The notes below the pieces were generated by a model, which saw only the letters and a list, made by a program, of their open reading frames with translations, made no database searches and was not told the DNA's origin. Position numbers and translations under genes: made by a program. DNA of 12,801 bases from Gudongella sp964607545 (GTDB taxonomy: Bacteria; Bacillota; Clostridia; Tissierellales; Tissierellaceae), in NCBI GenBank assembly GCA_964607545.1, contig CAZSLV010000054.1, forward strand, positions 1 through 12,801. The letters are read 5' to 3'. Positions 1 to 7,512 of this stretch are shown one piece after another (position 1 is the first letter of the stretch; the number at the start of each line of letters is the position of its first letter).

Positions 1-13
1 ATATAAATATAAG

Positions 14-19
14 AAGGAG
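14..19 (+). promoter_or_regulatory. Ribosome binding site of iorA
   Basis: AAGGAG sits 7 bases before the ATG at 27 and fixes that start. The promoter of the ior pair would lie before the window; the first 13 bases are only AT-rich sequence. Confidence 0.8.
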
Positions 20-26
20 TGATTAG

Positions 27-1802
27 ATGAAAAAGCTTTTGACAGGAAACGAAGCAATTGCTAGAGGTGCCTTCGAAGCAGGTTGCCATGTTGCAACAGC
101 TTACCCAGGAACACCTAGTACTGAAATCCTGGAAAACGTTTCCACATACGAAGAAATTTATTCAGAATGGTCAACAAATGAAAAGGTAGCCCTAGAAGTT
201 GCAGCAGGTGCTTCTATAGCTGGAGCAAGGTCTATGGTTGCAATGAAGCATGTTGGTCTTAATGTAGCAGCAGATCCACTATATACTATTGCTTATGAGG
301 GAGTTAATGGAGGCCTAGTAGTTATTACAGCAGATGAACCAGGCATGCATAGTTCTCAAAACGAGCAAGATAACAGGCTAACAGCAGTCCATGCTAAAGT
401 TGCCCTTATGGAACCTTCAGATTCACAAGAGTGTAAGGACTTTATAAAGCAAGCTTTTGATATTTCAGAAGAGTTTGATACACCTGTTTTATTTAAAGTT
501 ACTACAAGAATTTGCCACAGCAAAGGCCCTGTAGAATTACAAGATAGGATAGAACACCCAGTAAAAGAGTATGTAAAAGACATAAAAAAATACATAATGG
601 TACCAGCTAACTCTAGGGTTAAGCATGTTGAAATGGAAGAGACAAGAATCCCAAGGTTACGAGAATTTTCAAATACTACTGATTTAAATAGGATAGAATA
701 CAATGACAAAAAGATAGGAATTATAACTTCAGGGGCAAGTTATGTCCATGCAAAGGAAGTATTTAAAGATACCGTATCCTACCTTAAGGTTGGCTTTAGC
801 TGGCCTTTACCAGATAAAAAGTTCCAAGAATTTGCTGATCAAGTTGAAACCCTTTATGTAATAGAGGAAAATGAGCCTTATATGGAACAGTTTATTAAGG
901 CCATGGGGATTAAGTGCATAGGCAAGGAAATATTTTCTGTTTGTGGAGAAATAAACCCACAAATAATCAGAGAGGCTATCCTTGGAGAAAAACCTGAAGA
1001 AGGTTACTCTATGGATATACAAGCTCCAAGTAGACCACCAGCCCTATGTGCAGGATGTCCACACAGGGGTATCTTTTATGAAATGTCCAAGTATAAAAAC
1101 AAGATAAATGTAACATCAGATATAGGTTGCTACACCCTAGGGGCAATGGCTCCCCTTAATGTTGGAGATACTGTAATATGTATGGGGGCTGGAATTTCTG
1201 CTGGAATTGGATTTGATAGGACAAATAGGATTGCAGGAAGGGATAAGAAAACTTTTGGAGTAGTTGGGGATTCAACCTTCTTCCACTCTGGTATAACAGG
1301 CCTAATCGATGCAGTATACAATGATAGCAATATGGTCACAGTAATTTTAGACAATAGAATTACAGCCATGACAGGCCACCAAGAAAACCCTGGAACAGGA
1401 AAAACTGTTAAGGGGATAGAATCACCTACAATAGACCTTGTTGCCCTAGTTAAGGCTATTGGTATAAAGGATGAAAATATTAGAGTTATTGACCCATATG
1501 ATATGGCTGCTAACAAAGAAGCAGTTAAGGCTGCAATAGCAGCAGATGAACCTTTCGTTATAGTTACAAAGCAACCTTGTGCCCTAATTAAGAGCGTAAT
1601 TAAGGAAAGAGAAGGACTATATTCACAAGTTAACCAAGACCTATGTAAAAAATGTAAAACTTGCTTAAAGATTGGTTGTCCTGCAATTTCTATGAAAGAC
1701 AATGTTGTATCCATAGATACAACCCAGTGTAATGGGTGTGAGGTTTGTGTGCAAGTATGTCCATTTAATGCTATAGAAGCCTTTGGCAAGGAGGTAGAAT
1801 AA
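27..1802 (+). CDS. iorA: Indolepyruvate:ferredoxin oxidoreductase, alpha subunit
   Basis: Cytoplasmic TPP and iron-sulfur enzyme that oxidatively decarboxylates indolepyruvate and other aryl-pyruvates from transaminated aromatic amino acids, giving aryl-acetyl-CoA, CO2 and reduced ferredoxin. The 591 residues are a usual length for the family. The N-terminal pyrimidine-binding half opens with GNEAIARGAFEAG and AYPGTPSTE. The TPP pyrophosphate-binding part has GDS at residues 414-416, with DN and TAMTGHQ following. A C-terminal double-cluster ferredoxin domain has Cys 540, 543, 546, 551 (C-x2-C-x2-C-x4-C) and Cys 568, 571, 574, 578 (C-x2-C-x2-C-x3-C), enough for two 4Fe-4S clusters. The ATG at 27 follows AAGGAG. 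The gene is separated from iorB by one base, and the iorB ribosome binding site lies inside its 3' end, so the two are translationally coupled. The product name follows the family; the true substrate range (indole-, phenyl- or hydroxyphenyl-pyruvate) cannot be read from sequence. Confidence 0.96.
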   Translation: MKKLLTGNEAIARGAFEAGCHVATAYPGTPSTEILENVSTYEEIYSEWSTNEKVALEVAAGASIAGARSMVAMKHVGLNVAADPLYTIAYEGVNGGLVVITADEPGMHSSQNEQDNRLTAVHAKVALMEPSDSQECKDFIKQAFDISEEFDTPVLFKVTTRICHSKGPVELQDRIEHPVKEYVKDIKKYIMVPANSRVKHVEMEETRIPRLREFSNTTDLNRIEYNDKKIGIITSGASYVHAKEVFKDTVSYLKVGFSWPLPDKKFQEFADQVETLYVIEENEPYMEQFIKAMGIKCIGKEIFSVCGEINPQIIREAILGEKPEEGYSMDIQAPSRPPALCAGCPHRGIFYEMSKYKNKINVTSDIGCYTLGAMAPLNVGDTVICMGAGISAGIGFDRTNRIAGRDKKTFGVVGDSTFFHSGITGLIDAVYNDSNMVTVILDNRITAMTGHQENPGTGKTVKGIESPTIDLVALVKAIGIKDENIRVIDPYDMAANKEAVKAAIAADEPFVIVTKQPCALIKSVIKEREGLYSQVNQDLCKKCKTCLKIGCPAISMKDNVVSIDTTQCNGCEVCVQVCPFNAIEAFGKEVE

Positions 1803-1803
1803 G

Positions 1804-2373
1804 ATGACTAAGAGCTTATTATTAGTTGGAGTAGGTGGACAAGGGACAATCCTTGTTTCAAAGATACTTTCTGAGGGACTTCTAGAAGAAGGTTACAGTG
1901 TGAAAATGGCAGAAATACACGGGATGAGCCAAAGGGGTGGAAGCGTTACCACCCAAATTAGGTTTGGTGAAAAGGTTTACTCCCCTACTGTAAATAAGGG
2001 AGAGGCTGATGTTTTAGTTTCCTTTGAAAAAATTGAAGGCCTAAGATATATACCAATGCTAAAAAAAGGTGGCACCCTAATAATTAATACTGAAGAAATT
2101 TACCCCCTTCCAGTCCTTGCAGGTTTTGAAGAATACCCTGATGGGGTTATGGAAGAAATTAAAAGTAAAATTGAAAACCTTGTATCAGTAGATGCAAGAA
2201 CCCTTGCAACTGAATTAGGAGAGCCTAGGTCAGCTAATATTGTAATGTTAGGCCTTATGGTAAAAGCCCTAGGACTTGAAAACATAGACTGGATAAGCAA
2301 GATTAAAAAGTTTTTACCAGAAAAAGTTCACAATGTAAATATTAAAGCATTTGAAAAAGGCTTGGCCTTGTAA
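1804..2373 (+). CDS. iorB: Indolepyruvate:ferredoxin oxidoreductase, beta subunit
   Basis: Partner of IorA in the cytoplasmic aryl-pyruvate:ferredoxin oxidoreductase. It corresponds to the gamma-type domain of pyruvate:ferredoxin oxidoreductases. The glycine-rich GVGGQGT at residues 9-15 near the N-terminus, followed by the conserved HGMSQRGGSV segment around residues 39-48, is typical of the family, and 189 residues is the normal length. The ATG at 1804 lies one base after the iorA stop and is preceded by AAGGAGGT at 1788-1795, inside iorA. The gene ends with two adjacent stops (TAA then TAG). It closes the ior unit; a stem-loop follows 16 bases after its stop. Confidence 0.95.
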   Translation: MTKSLLLVGVGGQGTILVSKILSEGLLEEGYSVKMAEIHGMSQRGGSVTTQIRFGEKVYSPTVNKGEADVLVSFEKIEGLRYIPMLKKGGTLIINTEEIYPLPVLAGFEEYPDGVMEEIKSKIENLVSVDARTLATELGEPRSANIVMLGLMVKALGLENIDWISKIKKFLPEKVHNVNIKAFEKGLAL

Positions 2374-2388
2374 TAGAATAGACTTAAG

Positions 2389-2419
2389 GTAGAAGCGTCA
2401 CTTAGAGTGGCGCTTCTAC
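2389..2419 (+). other. Strong stem-loop after iorB, possible 3' end of the ior transcript
   Basis: Arms GTAGAAGCGTCAC (2389-2401) and GTGGCGCTTCTAC (2407-2419) pair over 13 positions with one G-U wobble, around a TTAGA loop. The position directly after iorB suggests transcript ending or 3' protection. No run of T follows on either strand, so it is not a standard intrinsic terminator. It could also be a stabilising hairpin or a copy of a dispersed palindromic repeat. Confidence 0.6.
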
Positions 2420-2487
2420 AAACAATAAGACTAAAGTCCCATTTATTTTATTAAGATTATGTAATAAATGACCTAGGCCTTGAAAAC

Positions 2488-2527
2488 AAGAGCAAATAAG
2501 AGTAAATAAGAGTATTTAAGAGTGACA
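2488..2527 (+). repeat. Four tandem 10-bp direct repeats, AAGAGTAAAT type
   Basis: Four consecutive decamers begin at 2488, 2498, 2508 and 2518, each starting AAGAG. The first two differ at a single base; the third and fourth keep AAGAGT but drift at the 3' end. The period is one DNA helical turn, so the AAGAG cores face the same side. They lie about 65-100 bases before the -35 box of the ATPase promoter, where activator or repressor sites are commonly found. A role as a protein-binding array is inference. Confidence 0.5.
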
Positions 2528-2528
2528 G

Positions 2529-2547
2529 ACAATTAACAAACAATTAA
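2529..2547 (+). repeat. Paired direct repeat ACAATTAA
   Basis: ACAATTAA occurs at 2529-2536 and again at 2540-2547, spaced 11 bases start to start, directly after the decamer array. In DNA this AT-rich it could be chance, but about one helical turn of spacing and closeness to the promoter make it a possible second regulatory site. Confidence 0.25.
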
Positions 2548-2591
2548 AGAAGTATTTGAATTTTTTTAAGGGGATTAAGCTTCCAAGCAGA

Positions 2592-2619
2592 TTGAAATAA
2601 ATTCCAAATGGAGTATAAT
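2592..2619 (+). promoter_or_regulatory. Sigma-A type promoter of the V/A-ATPase operon
   Basis: TTGAAA at 2592-2597 and a perfect TATAAT at 2614-2619 are separated by 16 bases. Transcription would start near 2626, giving a leader of roughly 20 bases that contains AAGGAG at 2630-2635. The -10 box overlaps the ATG at 2618, which argues that this ATG is not the translation start of the first ATPase gene. A weaker alternative (TTGAAA at 2480, TAAATA at 2503) overlaps the decamer repeats. Confidence 0.7.
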
Positions 2620-2644
2620 GAATAGGGTTAAGGAGTTGATAAAA

Positions 2645-2968
2645 TTGAACGAGATAACACAAAAGGTCATTGACCTAGACAAGGCCACGATAGAATTGAA
2701 AAAGAAGTACGAAGACAAGCTAAGAATTACAAAGTTTGAGGGACAAGACAGGGTTCTTGAGCTTGAACAACAACTTCTAAAGGCATACATGGAGGAGGGA
2801 GAAAAAGCATACCAAGACACCTTAATTAAGTCTGATAAATCCATAGACTTATTAGATAAGGTTAAAAGCCAATATGAAATAAACATGGAAGCAGTAGATA
2901 AGGCTTACAGGAAAATGAAACCAGAGCTAACGGATAAGCTATGGCAAGAGATCTTAATAGAGGGTTAA
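2645..2968 (+). CDS. Small coiled-coil protein, probable V/A-type ATPase peripheral stalk subunit G (H-like)
   Basis: This is the first gene of the ATPase operon. The product is about 107 residues, highly charged and helical, with a heptad-like pattern (LEQQLLKAYMEEGEKAY) and no membrane segment. Position and form match the small stalk subunit that pairs with subunit E (NtpF in Enterococcus hirae, H in archaea). It lacks the alanine-rich repeats of classical G subunits, so the name rests on context. The frame is open from an ATG at 2618, but that ATG overlaps the TATAAT box. The TTG at 2645 is in frame and 9 bases after AAGGAG, and is the preferred start. The second half resembles the end of the next gene product: LLKxYM, EKAYQD, KxKP and LWxEIL recur in both. 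Stalk role is inference; the real-gene call is firm. Confidence 0.7.
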   Translation: MNEITQKVIDLDKATIELKKKYEDKLRITKFEGQDRVLELEQQLLKAYMEEGEKAYQDTLIKSDKSIDLLDKVKSQYEINMEAVDKAYRKMKPELTDKLWQEILIEG

Positions 2969-3056
2969 CAATTTATCTCCAAACAAGGTAAAGGATGCGG
3001 ACAATCTAATATATTTAAGGATAACCTCGCTGTGGAGATATAAGGAAGTGATGAAA

Positions 3057-4478
3057 ATGTCCGTAAAAAAAATGCTTTTAATGAATGTAATTGGGAAAGT
3101 TGAGGATGTGGATGATGTTTTAAAAGACCTATTAGAAACTAAAAAGGTCAGCCCCACTTCAGCTATAGCAGAAATTGAAAAGAACAATTTTCTTTTAGAT
3201 GTAAACGAGGAAAATGTAGATAGGCTAGTAGATTTAAGCTTTGTACACTATTATAAGAGAAATAAGAAATACGAAGAAATACTCCTTAAATCTACAGAAC
3301 TTAAACAAATTTTAAAACTTGAAGATGACAAAAGAGAATCTAAAGACAACTTAAACATGTCTCAAGAGGAGATTTCAAAGAGCCTAATAGAAATCTATGA
3401 AGAAGTAAAAACCCATAGCACAATGATAACTGCTTTAAAAAAAGAAGTAACTTATCTTGAAAATTTCCACACAAATAGTTTTAAAGAGCTAACCTCACTA
3501 GAAACTACTATAGACGATTTAAGAAATATGGAGTATTTTGTTTTTAAAATTGGAATCTTATCAAAAGAAGATAGGATTAGGTTAAAGAATAACTATGAAA
3601 GTATCCTAGCTATTCTAGTCCATGCAGGCTCAAGCCCAGAGGGAGAAGTTTTTTTAATTATATACCCAAAAAACCAAGATGCAGAAATTTCTAGAATACT
3701 TAGGTCCCTTTACTTTAAAGAAATTGTCATACCAAAATCTTATACTGGGACAACCAAAGAAATATTAGAAGAAATCCAAGTTAAAGAAGAAAACTTATTA
3801 AAGGAAATAAAAAACCAAGAAGAAATCCTAGGTGCTATAAAGGAAAAAAACCAAGAAAAGATCAAATACTTATTAAATCAAATTTCTCTTTTAGCTAGGA
3901 TAGATTCAGCTAAGGAAGAAATTGCCATATCTGATCATTACTTTTATTTTTCTGCCTGGATAGCTAAATCTGATAAGGAGACTATTGGAGGAATACTTAG
4001 AACTTATAGTGACATATTTATTATTTTTAAAGATGAAACGGAATTAAATACCCCAACTAATATAAGATCTAATAGGCCCTTAAAGAGGTTTAGAAAAAAT
4101 CCCTACCAAGAAGAAAGAAACGAGTCATTTGTAAATAAGTATGATGATGAAAGGCCAGTTAAAAGACTAGGCCATATGTTACATGAATTAAACCATGAAA
4201 GTGTCGATGTTAAACAAAGGCATGAAGAAGAGTTAAAAATGTTGAGTATGGATGGTCAAAAAGAGGTCAAAAAGCTTGAGGAAAGCCTTTTAAAAACTTA
4301 CATGATTGAAGCAGAAAAGGCTTATCAGGATGCCTTAAATGAGATAGGTGATGACACATCTTCAAAGGATTTAAGTTATTATGATAAGGTTATTTCAGAT
4401 GTAGAAGAAGTATATGAGAAAGTGAAGCCAGATATTATTACTAGCTTGTGGGAGGAAATACTAAGTAAAGAAGAATAG
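3057..4478 (+). CDS. Hybrid protein: soluble subunit I collar domain fused to a second G-like stalk domain
   Basis: Residues 1 to about 345 (473 in total) align from end to end with the cytosolic domain of the complete subunit I encoded at 5543. Shared stretches include GILSKEDR, EGEV, RILRS, NFKEI/YFKEI and WIA-SDKE. The alignment stops at the point where subunit I enters the membrane (its residue ~346). No hydrophobic segment follows, and both ion-channel arginines of subunit I are absent. A polar linker (about 346-388) leads to an 85-residue tail homologous to the preceding small gene: 20 of 39 identical from residue 389, then a shared KxKP and LWxEIL end. The frame also opens at GTG 3048 and ATG 3051. 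ATG 3057 is chosen because MSVKKM aligns with MAVEKM of subunit I and lies 9 bases after AAGGAA. The gene is intact, not a frameshift relic. A role as alternative stalk, assembly factor or regulator is inference. Confidence 0.85.
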   Translation: MSVKKMLLMNVIGKVEDVDDVLKDLLETKKVSPTSAIAEIEKNNFLLDVNEENVDRLVDLSFVHYYKRNKKYEEILLKSTELKQILKLEDDKRESKDNLNMSQEEISKSLIEIYEEVKTHSTMITALKKEVTYLENFHTNSFKELTSLETTIDDLRNMEYFVFKIGILSKEDRIRLKNNYESILAILVHAGSSPEGEVFLIIYPKNQDAEISRILRSLYFKEIVIPKSYTGTTKEILEEIQVKEENLLKEIKNQEEILGAIKEKNQEKIKYLLNQISLLARIDSAKEEIAISDHYFYFSAWIAKSDKETIGGILRTYSDIFIIFKDETELNTPTNIRSNRPLKRFRKNPYQEERNESFVNKYDDERPVKRLGHMLHELNHESVDVKQRHEEELKMLSMDGQKEVKKLEESLLKTYMIEAEKAYQDALNEIGDDTSSKDLSYYDKVISDVEEVYEKVKPDIITSLWEEILSKEE

Positions 4479-4487
4479 AGGGATAAG

Positions 4488-5543
4488 ATGGGGAATGAAA
4501 GACGATTTTCTGCAATAAATACAAAAATTAGGGCTATGCGCTCCCAATTCCTTAAAGAAGAAGATTATATTAAACTAATGGAAATGGATTCGGTCAAAGA
4601 CCAAATTACCTACCTAAAGGAAGAAACCAAATATTCACAAGTTTTAAAGGATCTTGATGAAAATGCCAATATCCAACAAGTTGAATTACAACTTGAAAGA
4701 CTGCAAGTAAGACAATTTGAAAAGATAATTAAGTTTTTTTCAGATGATTACGATAGGTACATCAAGTCCTATATGTTTAGGCATGAAACCGAGGACCTAA
4801 AGTTATTTTTAAGAGTTCTATCCAGGGGAGAAAAGCTCCAAGATTACAGGATGGAGAGCCTCCTAAAAGAGAAGTACTACAGCTTTTCATATGACAAGGT
4901 AAAGGATGCAAAGTCAGTAGTAGACTTTATTGACAAGCTAAAGGGTACAAAGTTTTATGATGTTTTATATCCATATAGGAATGAAAACCATAGCAAGCTT
5001 ATGTTTTATATGGAAATGAACCTTGATAGACTTTACTTTAACACCATAAGTGAAAGTGCCCAAAAGCTATCAAAAGCAGATAGGGAAGCCTTCAACAAGG
5101 TCTTTGGAGAAAATATTGACATCCTAAATATTGAATGGATTTACAGGGGTTTAAAATTCTACAATTTATCTCCAGAAGAATTAATAAACTATACCCTGCC
5201 CCATGGTCTAGTATTTAAATTTAAGGACCTAAAGGACCTATGCTATGGAGACCTTGAACACTTAAAGGCAGTAGTAAGACAAACAAGGTATAAGGAATTA
5301 GTAAATGAGGAAAAGGACATTGACCTTTTTATGGGGATAAGGGTTCAAAGGTATATGTATAATAGCTTTAAGAACGCTTTTAGAGAGGGTAAATTTGATA
5401 TTTCAATTTCAAATGCATATTTGCATTTATTAGAATATGAAATAAAAGATATCATATCCATCCTAGAAGCAAAAAAATATGGATTATCCTATTATGAGAC
5501 TAAAGAGTATCTTGTAAGGGAAATAAAAGGAAGTGATGAATAA
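4488..5543 (+). CDS. atpC: V/A-type ATPase subunit C (central stalk cap, d-like)
   Basis: Funnel-shaped subunit that sits on the membrane ring and couples the D/F rotor shaft to subunit K. It is 351 residues, close to the family norm, almost wholly helical and without membrane segments. The N-terminus has the family signature FSAINTKIRAMRSQFL (compare Y-x-Y-x-N-A-R-x-R-A-M in relatives). The rest has the acidic and aromatic helical pattern of the family. The ATG at 4488 is preceded by GAGGGA directly at the end of the hybrid gene, 9 bases earlier. The stop codon overlaps the start of subunit I by one base (TAATG), so translation is probably coupled. Placing C before I differs from the Enterococcus hirae and Thermus operons, where C comes after E. 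Confidence 0.9.
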   Translation: MGNERRFSAINTKIRAMRSQFLKEEDYIKLMEMDSVKDQITYLKEETKYSQVLKDLDENANIQQVELQLERLQVRQFEKIIKFFSDDYDRYIKSYMFRHETEDLKLFLRVLSRGEKLQDYRMESLLKEKYYSFSYDKVKDAKSVVDFIDKLKGTKFYDVLYPYRNENHSKLMFYMEMNLDRLYFNTISESAQKLSKADREAFNKVFGENIDILNIEWIYRGLKFYNLSPEELINYTLPHGLVFKFKDLKDLCYGDLEHLKAVVRQTRYKELVNEEKDIDLFMGIRVQRYMYNSFKNAFREGKFDISISNAYLHLLEYEIKDIISILEAKKYGLSYYETKEYLVREIKGSDE

Positions 5544-7486
5544 TGGCCGTAGAAAAAATGACTATGCTTAACATCGTAGGAAAAATTGATGAGGTTAATG
5601 ATGTTCTTACAGACCTTTTAAAGTCGGAAAAGGTTGATCTAGTATCTGCAATGACTCAAATCGAAAAGAGCCACTTTCTTTTTGATGTAAACGATGACAA
5701 TGTGGATATGTTAGTTGATTTAAACTACATTAGTCCCTTTGCAAAGAGTGAAGAAACAGAAGAACTTTTAAAAAAGGGTGAAGAGTTAACAGAAATACTA
5801 GGTTTAGATTGTGATTCTAAATCCCCTAGTAAGGCTGGAGAAATGCTAAGTAAAGAAGAAATGGAAAGTAAGTTAAAAGAAGTTTACAATGAGGTAATAG
5901 GACCTTACACTATGTTAAATGCACTTAAAAAGGAACTAGCCTATCTTGATGACTTTCATGTAAACTCCTTTAAGGAAATGGAAGAATTCCCACTTACAAT
6001 TGATGAAATGAGAAGTATGGAGTACTATGACTTTAAGATGGGGATACTTTCTAAAGAAGACAGACTAAAGCTTAAGAAAAACTATGAAAACATTTTAGCA
6101 GTTTTACTCCACACAGGGACAAGTGCTGAAGGGGAAGTATACTTTGCCTTCTATCCAAAAAAACTTGAATCAGAAATAACCAGGATATTAAGATCTCTTA
6201 ACTTTAAGGAAATAATAATTCCTGCCACCTACTCAGGGACTCCTAAGCAAATTAGGGAAGAAATTGAGTCGAAAAAAGAGCATTTAAAAGGCGAAATACA
6301 AAAGCAAGAGATGATAATTGAAGAATTCAACAATAAGTATGCTGATAAGATAAAGGCTATTGTAAGTGATATTTGGTTGATGTTAAAGGTTGATGAAGTA
6401 AAAAGCTATATAGCTGTTTCTAGCAACTACTTTTATATATCAGGCTGGATTGCTGAGTCAGATAAGGAAGAAATTAAGGCAGAATTATCAGCCCACAAGG
6501 ACATGTTAGTCTTATTTAAAGAAGAACAATCAATGAGCCCACCTACTAAACTTAAGAACAACTGGCTATTTAAGCCATTTGAGTGGATGGTAAACATGTA
6601 TGGAACACCAGCTTACAATGAGATAGACCCTACTCCATTTGTATCCTTATCCTATATGTTACTATTTGGTATGATGTTTGGTGACCTAGGTCAAGGTTTT
6701 GTGCTTTTAGTAGCAGGCTACTTTATAGCTAAGAAAAGTCAACTTGGTGGAATTATTGAAAGAATGGGAATTTCATCTATGATATTTGGTACCCTCTATG
6801 GGGCATTCTTTGGGCTGGAAACCGTTATACCTACCCTTTGGATGAAGCCATTTGAAAATATAAATGATATTCTTTTAGTAGCTATCTTTATAGGTGTTGG
6901 TTTATTGTTAATATCCCACACTCTCGGCCTTATAAACGCATATAAGAGCAGGGATATAGAAAGAGGAATATTTGGTAAGGAAGGCCTTGCGGGGGTTATC
7001 TTATATGTAACCTTATTATTATTTGCAGGAGGGACCCTACTTGGAATGACTTTAATTCCAAAAACCCTTGCCCTTGTATTGATAATTTTATCAGTTGCCT
7101 CCATACTATTCTCAGTCCCTCTTACTCATTTAGTTGAGAAAAAGAGACCTCTTCATGGGGGAGATGTTGGTGGTTACTATGTAGAATCTGTATTTGAAAT
7201 AATAGAAACATTCCTAGCCATGCTAAGTGGTACCGTTTCCTTTATACGGGTTGGAGCCTTTGCCCTAGTCCATGTTGGTTTATTCTTAGCCTTTGAAACC
7301 ATAGGCCATATGATGAATTCAACTGGTGGAAACATAGCAATGATTATCATTGGTAATATATTTATTCTAGTACTTGAGGGCCTAATAGTCTTTATTCAAG
7401 GTTTAAGACTTCAGTATTATGAATTATTTAGTAGATATTACAAGGGAACAGGAAAACTATTTAAAGCAATTAGCTTAGAAAAATAA
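5543..7486 (+). CDS. atpI: V/A-type ATPase subunit I (membrane stator, a-like)
   Basis: Membrane stator subunit that forms the two ion half-channels against the K ring and anchors the peripheral stalks through its cytosolic collar. It has 647 residues, a normal length. Residues 1-346 are the hydrophilic, coiled-coil-containing collar; from about 370 onward there are some seven or eight hydrophobic segments. Channel residues are visible: Arg569 in SFIRVGAFALVHVGL, and Gln619 and Arg622 in FIQGLRLQYYELFSRYY near the C-terminus. The ATG overlaps the subunit C stop by one base. The ribosome binding site AAGGAAG lies inside the end of subunit C. The collar is duplicated, without the membrane part, in the gene at 3057. 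Ion type, H+ or Na+, is not decided by this subunit. Confidence 0.96.
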   Translation: MAVEKMTMLNIVGKIDEVNDVLTDLLKSEKVDLVSAMTQIEKSHFLFDVNDDNVDMLVDLNYISPFAKSEETEELLKKGEELTEILGLDCDSKSPSKAGEMLSKEEMESKLKEVYNEVIGPYTMLNALKKELAYLDDFHVNSFKEMEEFPLTIDEMRSMEYYDFKMGILSKEDRLKLKKNYENILAVLLHTGTSAEGEVYFAFYPKKLESEITRILRSLNFKEIIIPATYSGTPKQIREEIESKKEHLKGEIQKQEMIIEEFNNKYADKIKAIVSDIWLMLKVDEVKSYIAVSSNYFYISGWIAESDKEEIKAELSAHKDMLVLFKEEQSMSPPTKLKNNWLFKPFEWMVNMYGTPAYNEIDPTPFVSLSYMLLFGMMFGDLGQGFVLLVAGYFIAKKSQLGGIIERMGISSMIFGTLYGAFFGLETVIPTLWMKPFENINDILLVAIFIGVGLLLISHTLGLINAYKSRDIERGIFGKEGLAGVILYVTLLLFAGGTLLGMTLIPKTLALVLIILSVASILFSVPLTHLVEKKRPLHGGDVGGYYVESVFEIIETFLAMLSGTVSFIRVGAFALVHVGLFLAFETIGHMMNSTGGNIAMIIIGNIFILVLEGLIVFIQGLRLQYYELFSRYYKGTGKLFKAISLEK

Positions 7487-7499
7487 AAATATAATTTTT

Positions 7500-7505
7500 A
7501 GGAGG
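7500..7505 (+). promoter_or_regulatory. Strong ribosome binding site of subunit K
   Basis: AGGAGG lies 7 bases before the ATG at 7513 and is among the best sites in the operon. This agrees with the need for several ring subunits per complex. The 26-base gap before K is one of the few spacers in the operon longer than 11 bases. Confidence 0.75.
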
Positions 7506-7512
7506 AGATTTT

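Noticed and set aside
1130..1789. 219-residue open frame on the - strand within iorA
   Set aside because: It lies wholly opposite a well-supported gene, has no ribosome binding site or recognisable domain, and reflects the codon pattern of iorA.
2374..2617. Small gene in the gap between iorB and the ATPase operon
   Set aside because: No start codon with a ribosome binding site opens a frame of useful length; the gap is explained by hairpin, repeats and promoter.
2618..2644. ATG at 2618 as start of the first ATPase gene
   Set aside because: It overlaps the TATAAT box and has no ribosome binding site; TTG at 2645 follows AAGGAG at a normal distance. It remains possible if an earlier promoter is used.
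2974..3040. Complementary arms TATCTCCA and TGGAGATA before the hybrid gene
   Set aside because: Only 8 pairs across more than 50 bases; likely by chance in AT-rich DNA, although it could fold close to the ribosome binding site.
3048..3056. GTG at 3048 or ATG at 3051 as start of the hybrid gene
   Set aside because: They lie within or directly against the ribosome binding site; ATG 3057 gives the N-terminus that aligns with subunit I.
3057..4478. Hybrid gene as a frameshifted pseudogene of subunit I
   Set aside because: The frame stays open to a tail homologous to another real protein, and no membrane-domain remnant is seen after the junction.
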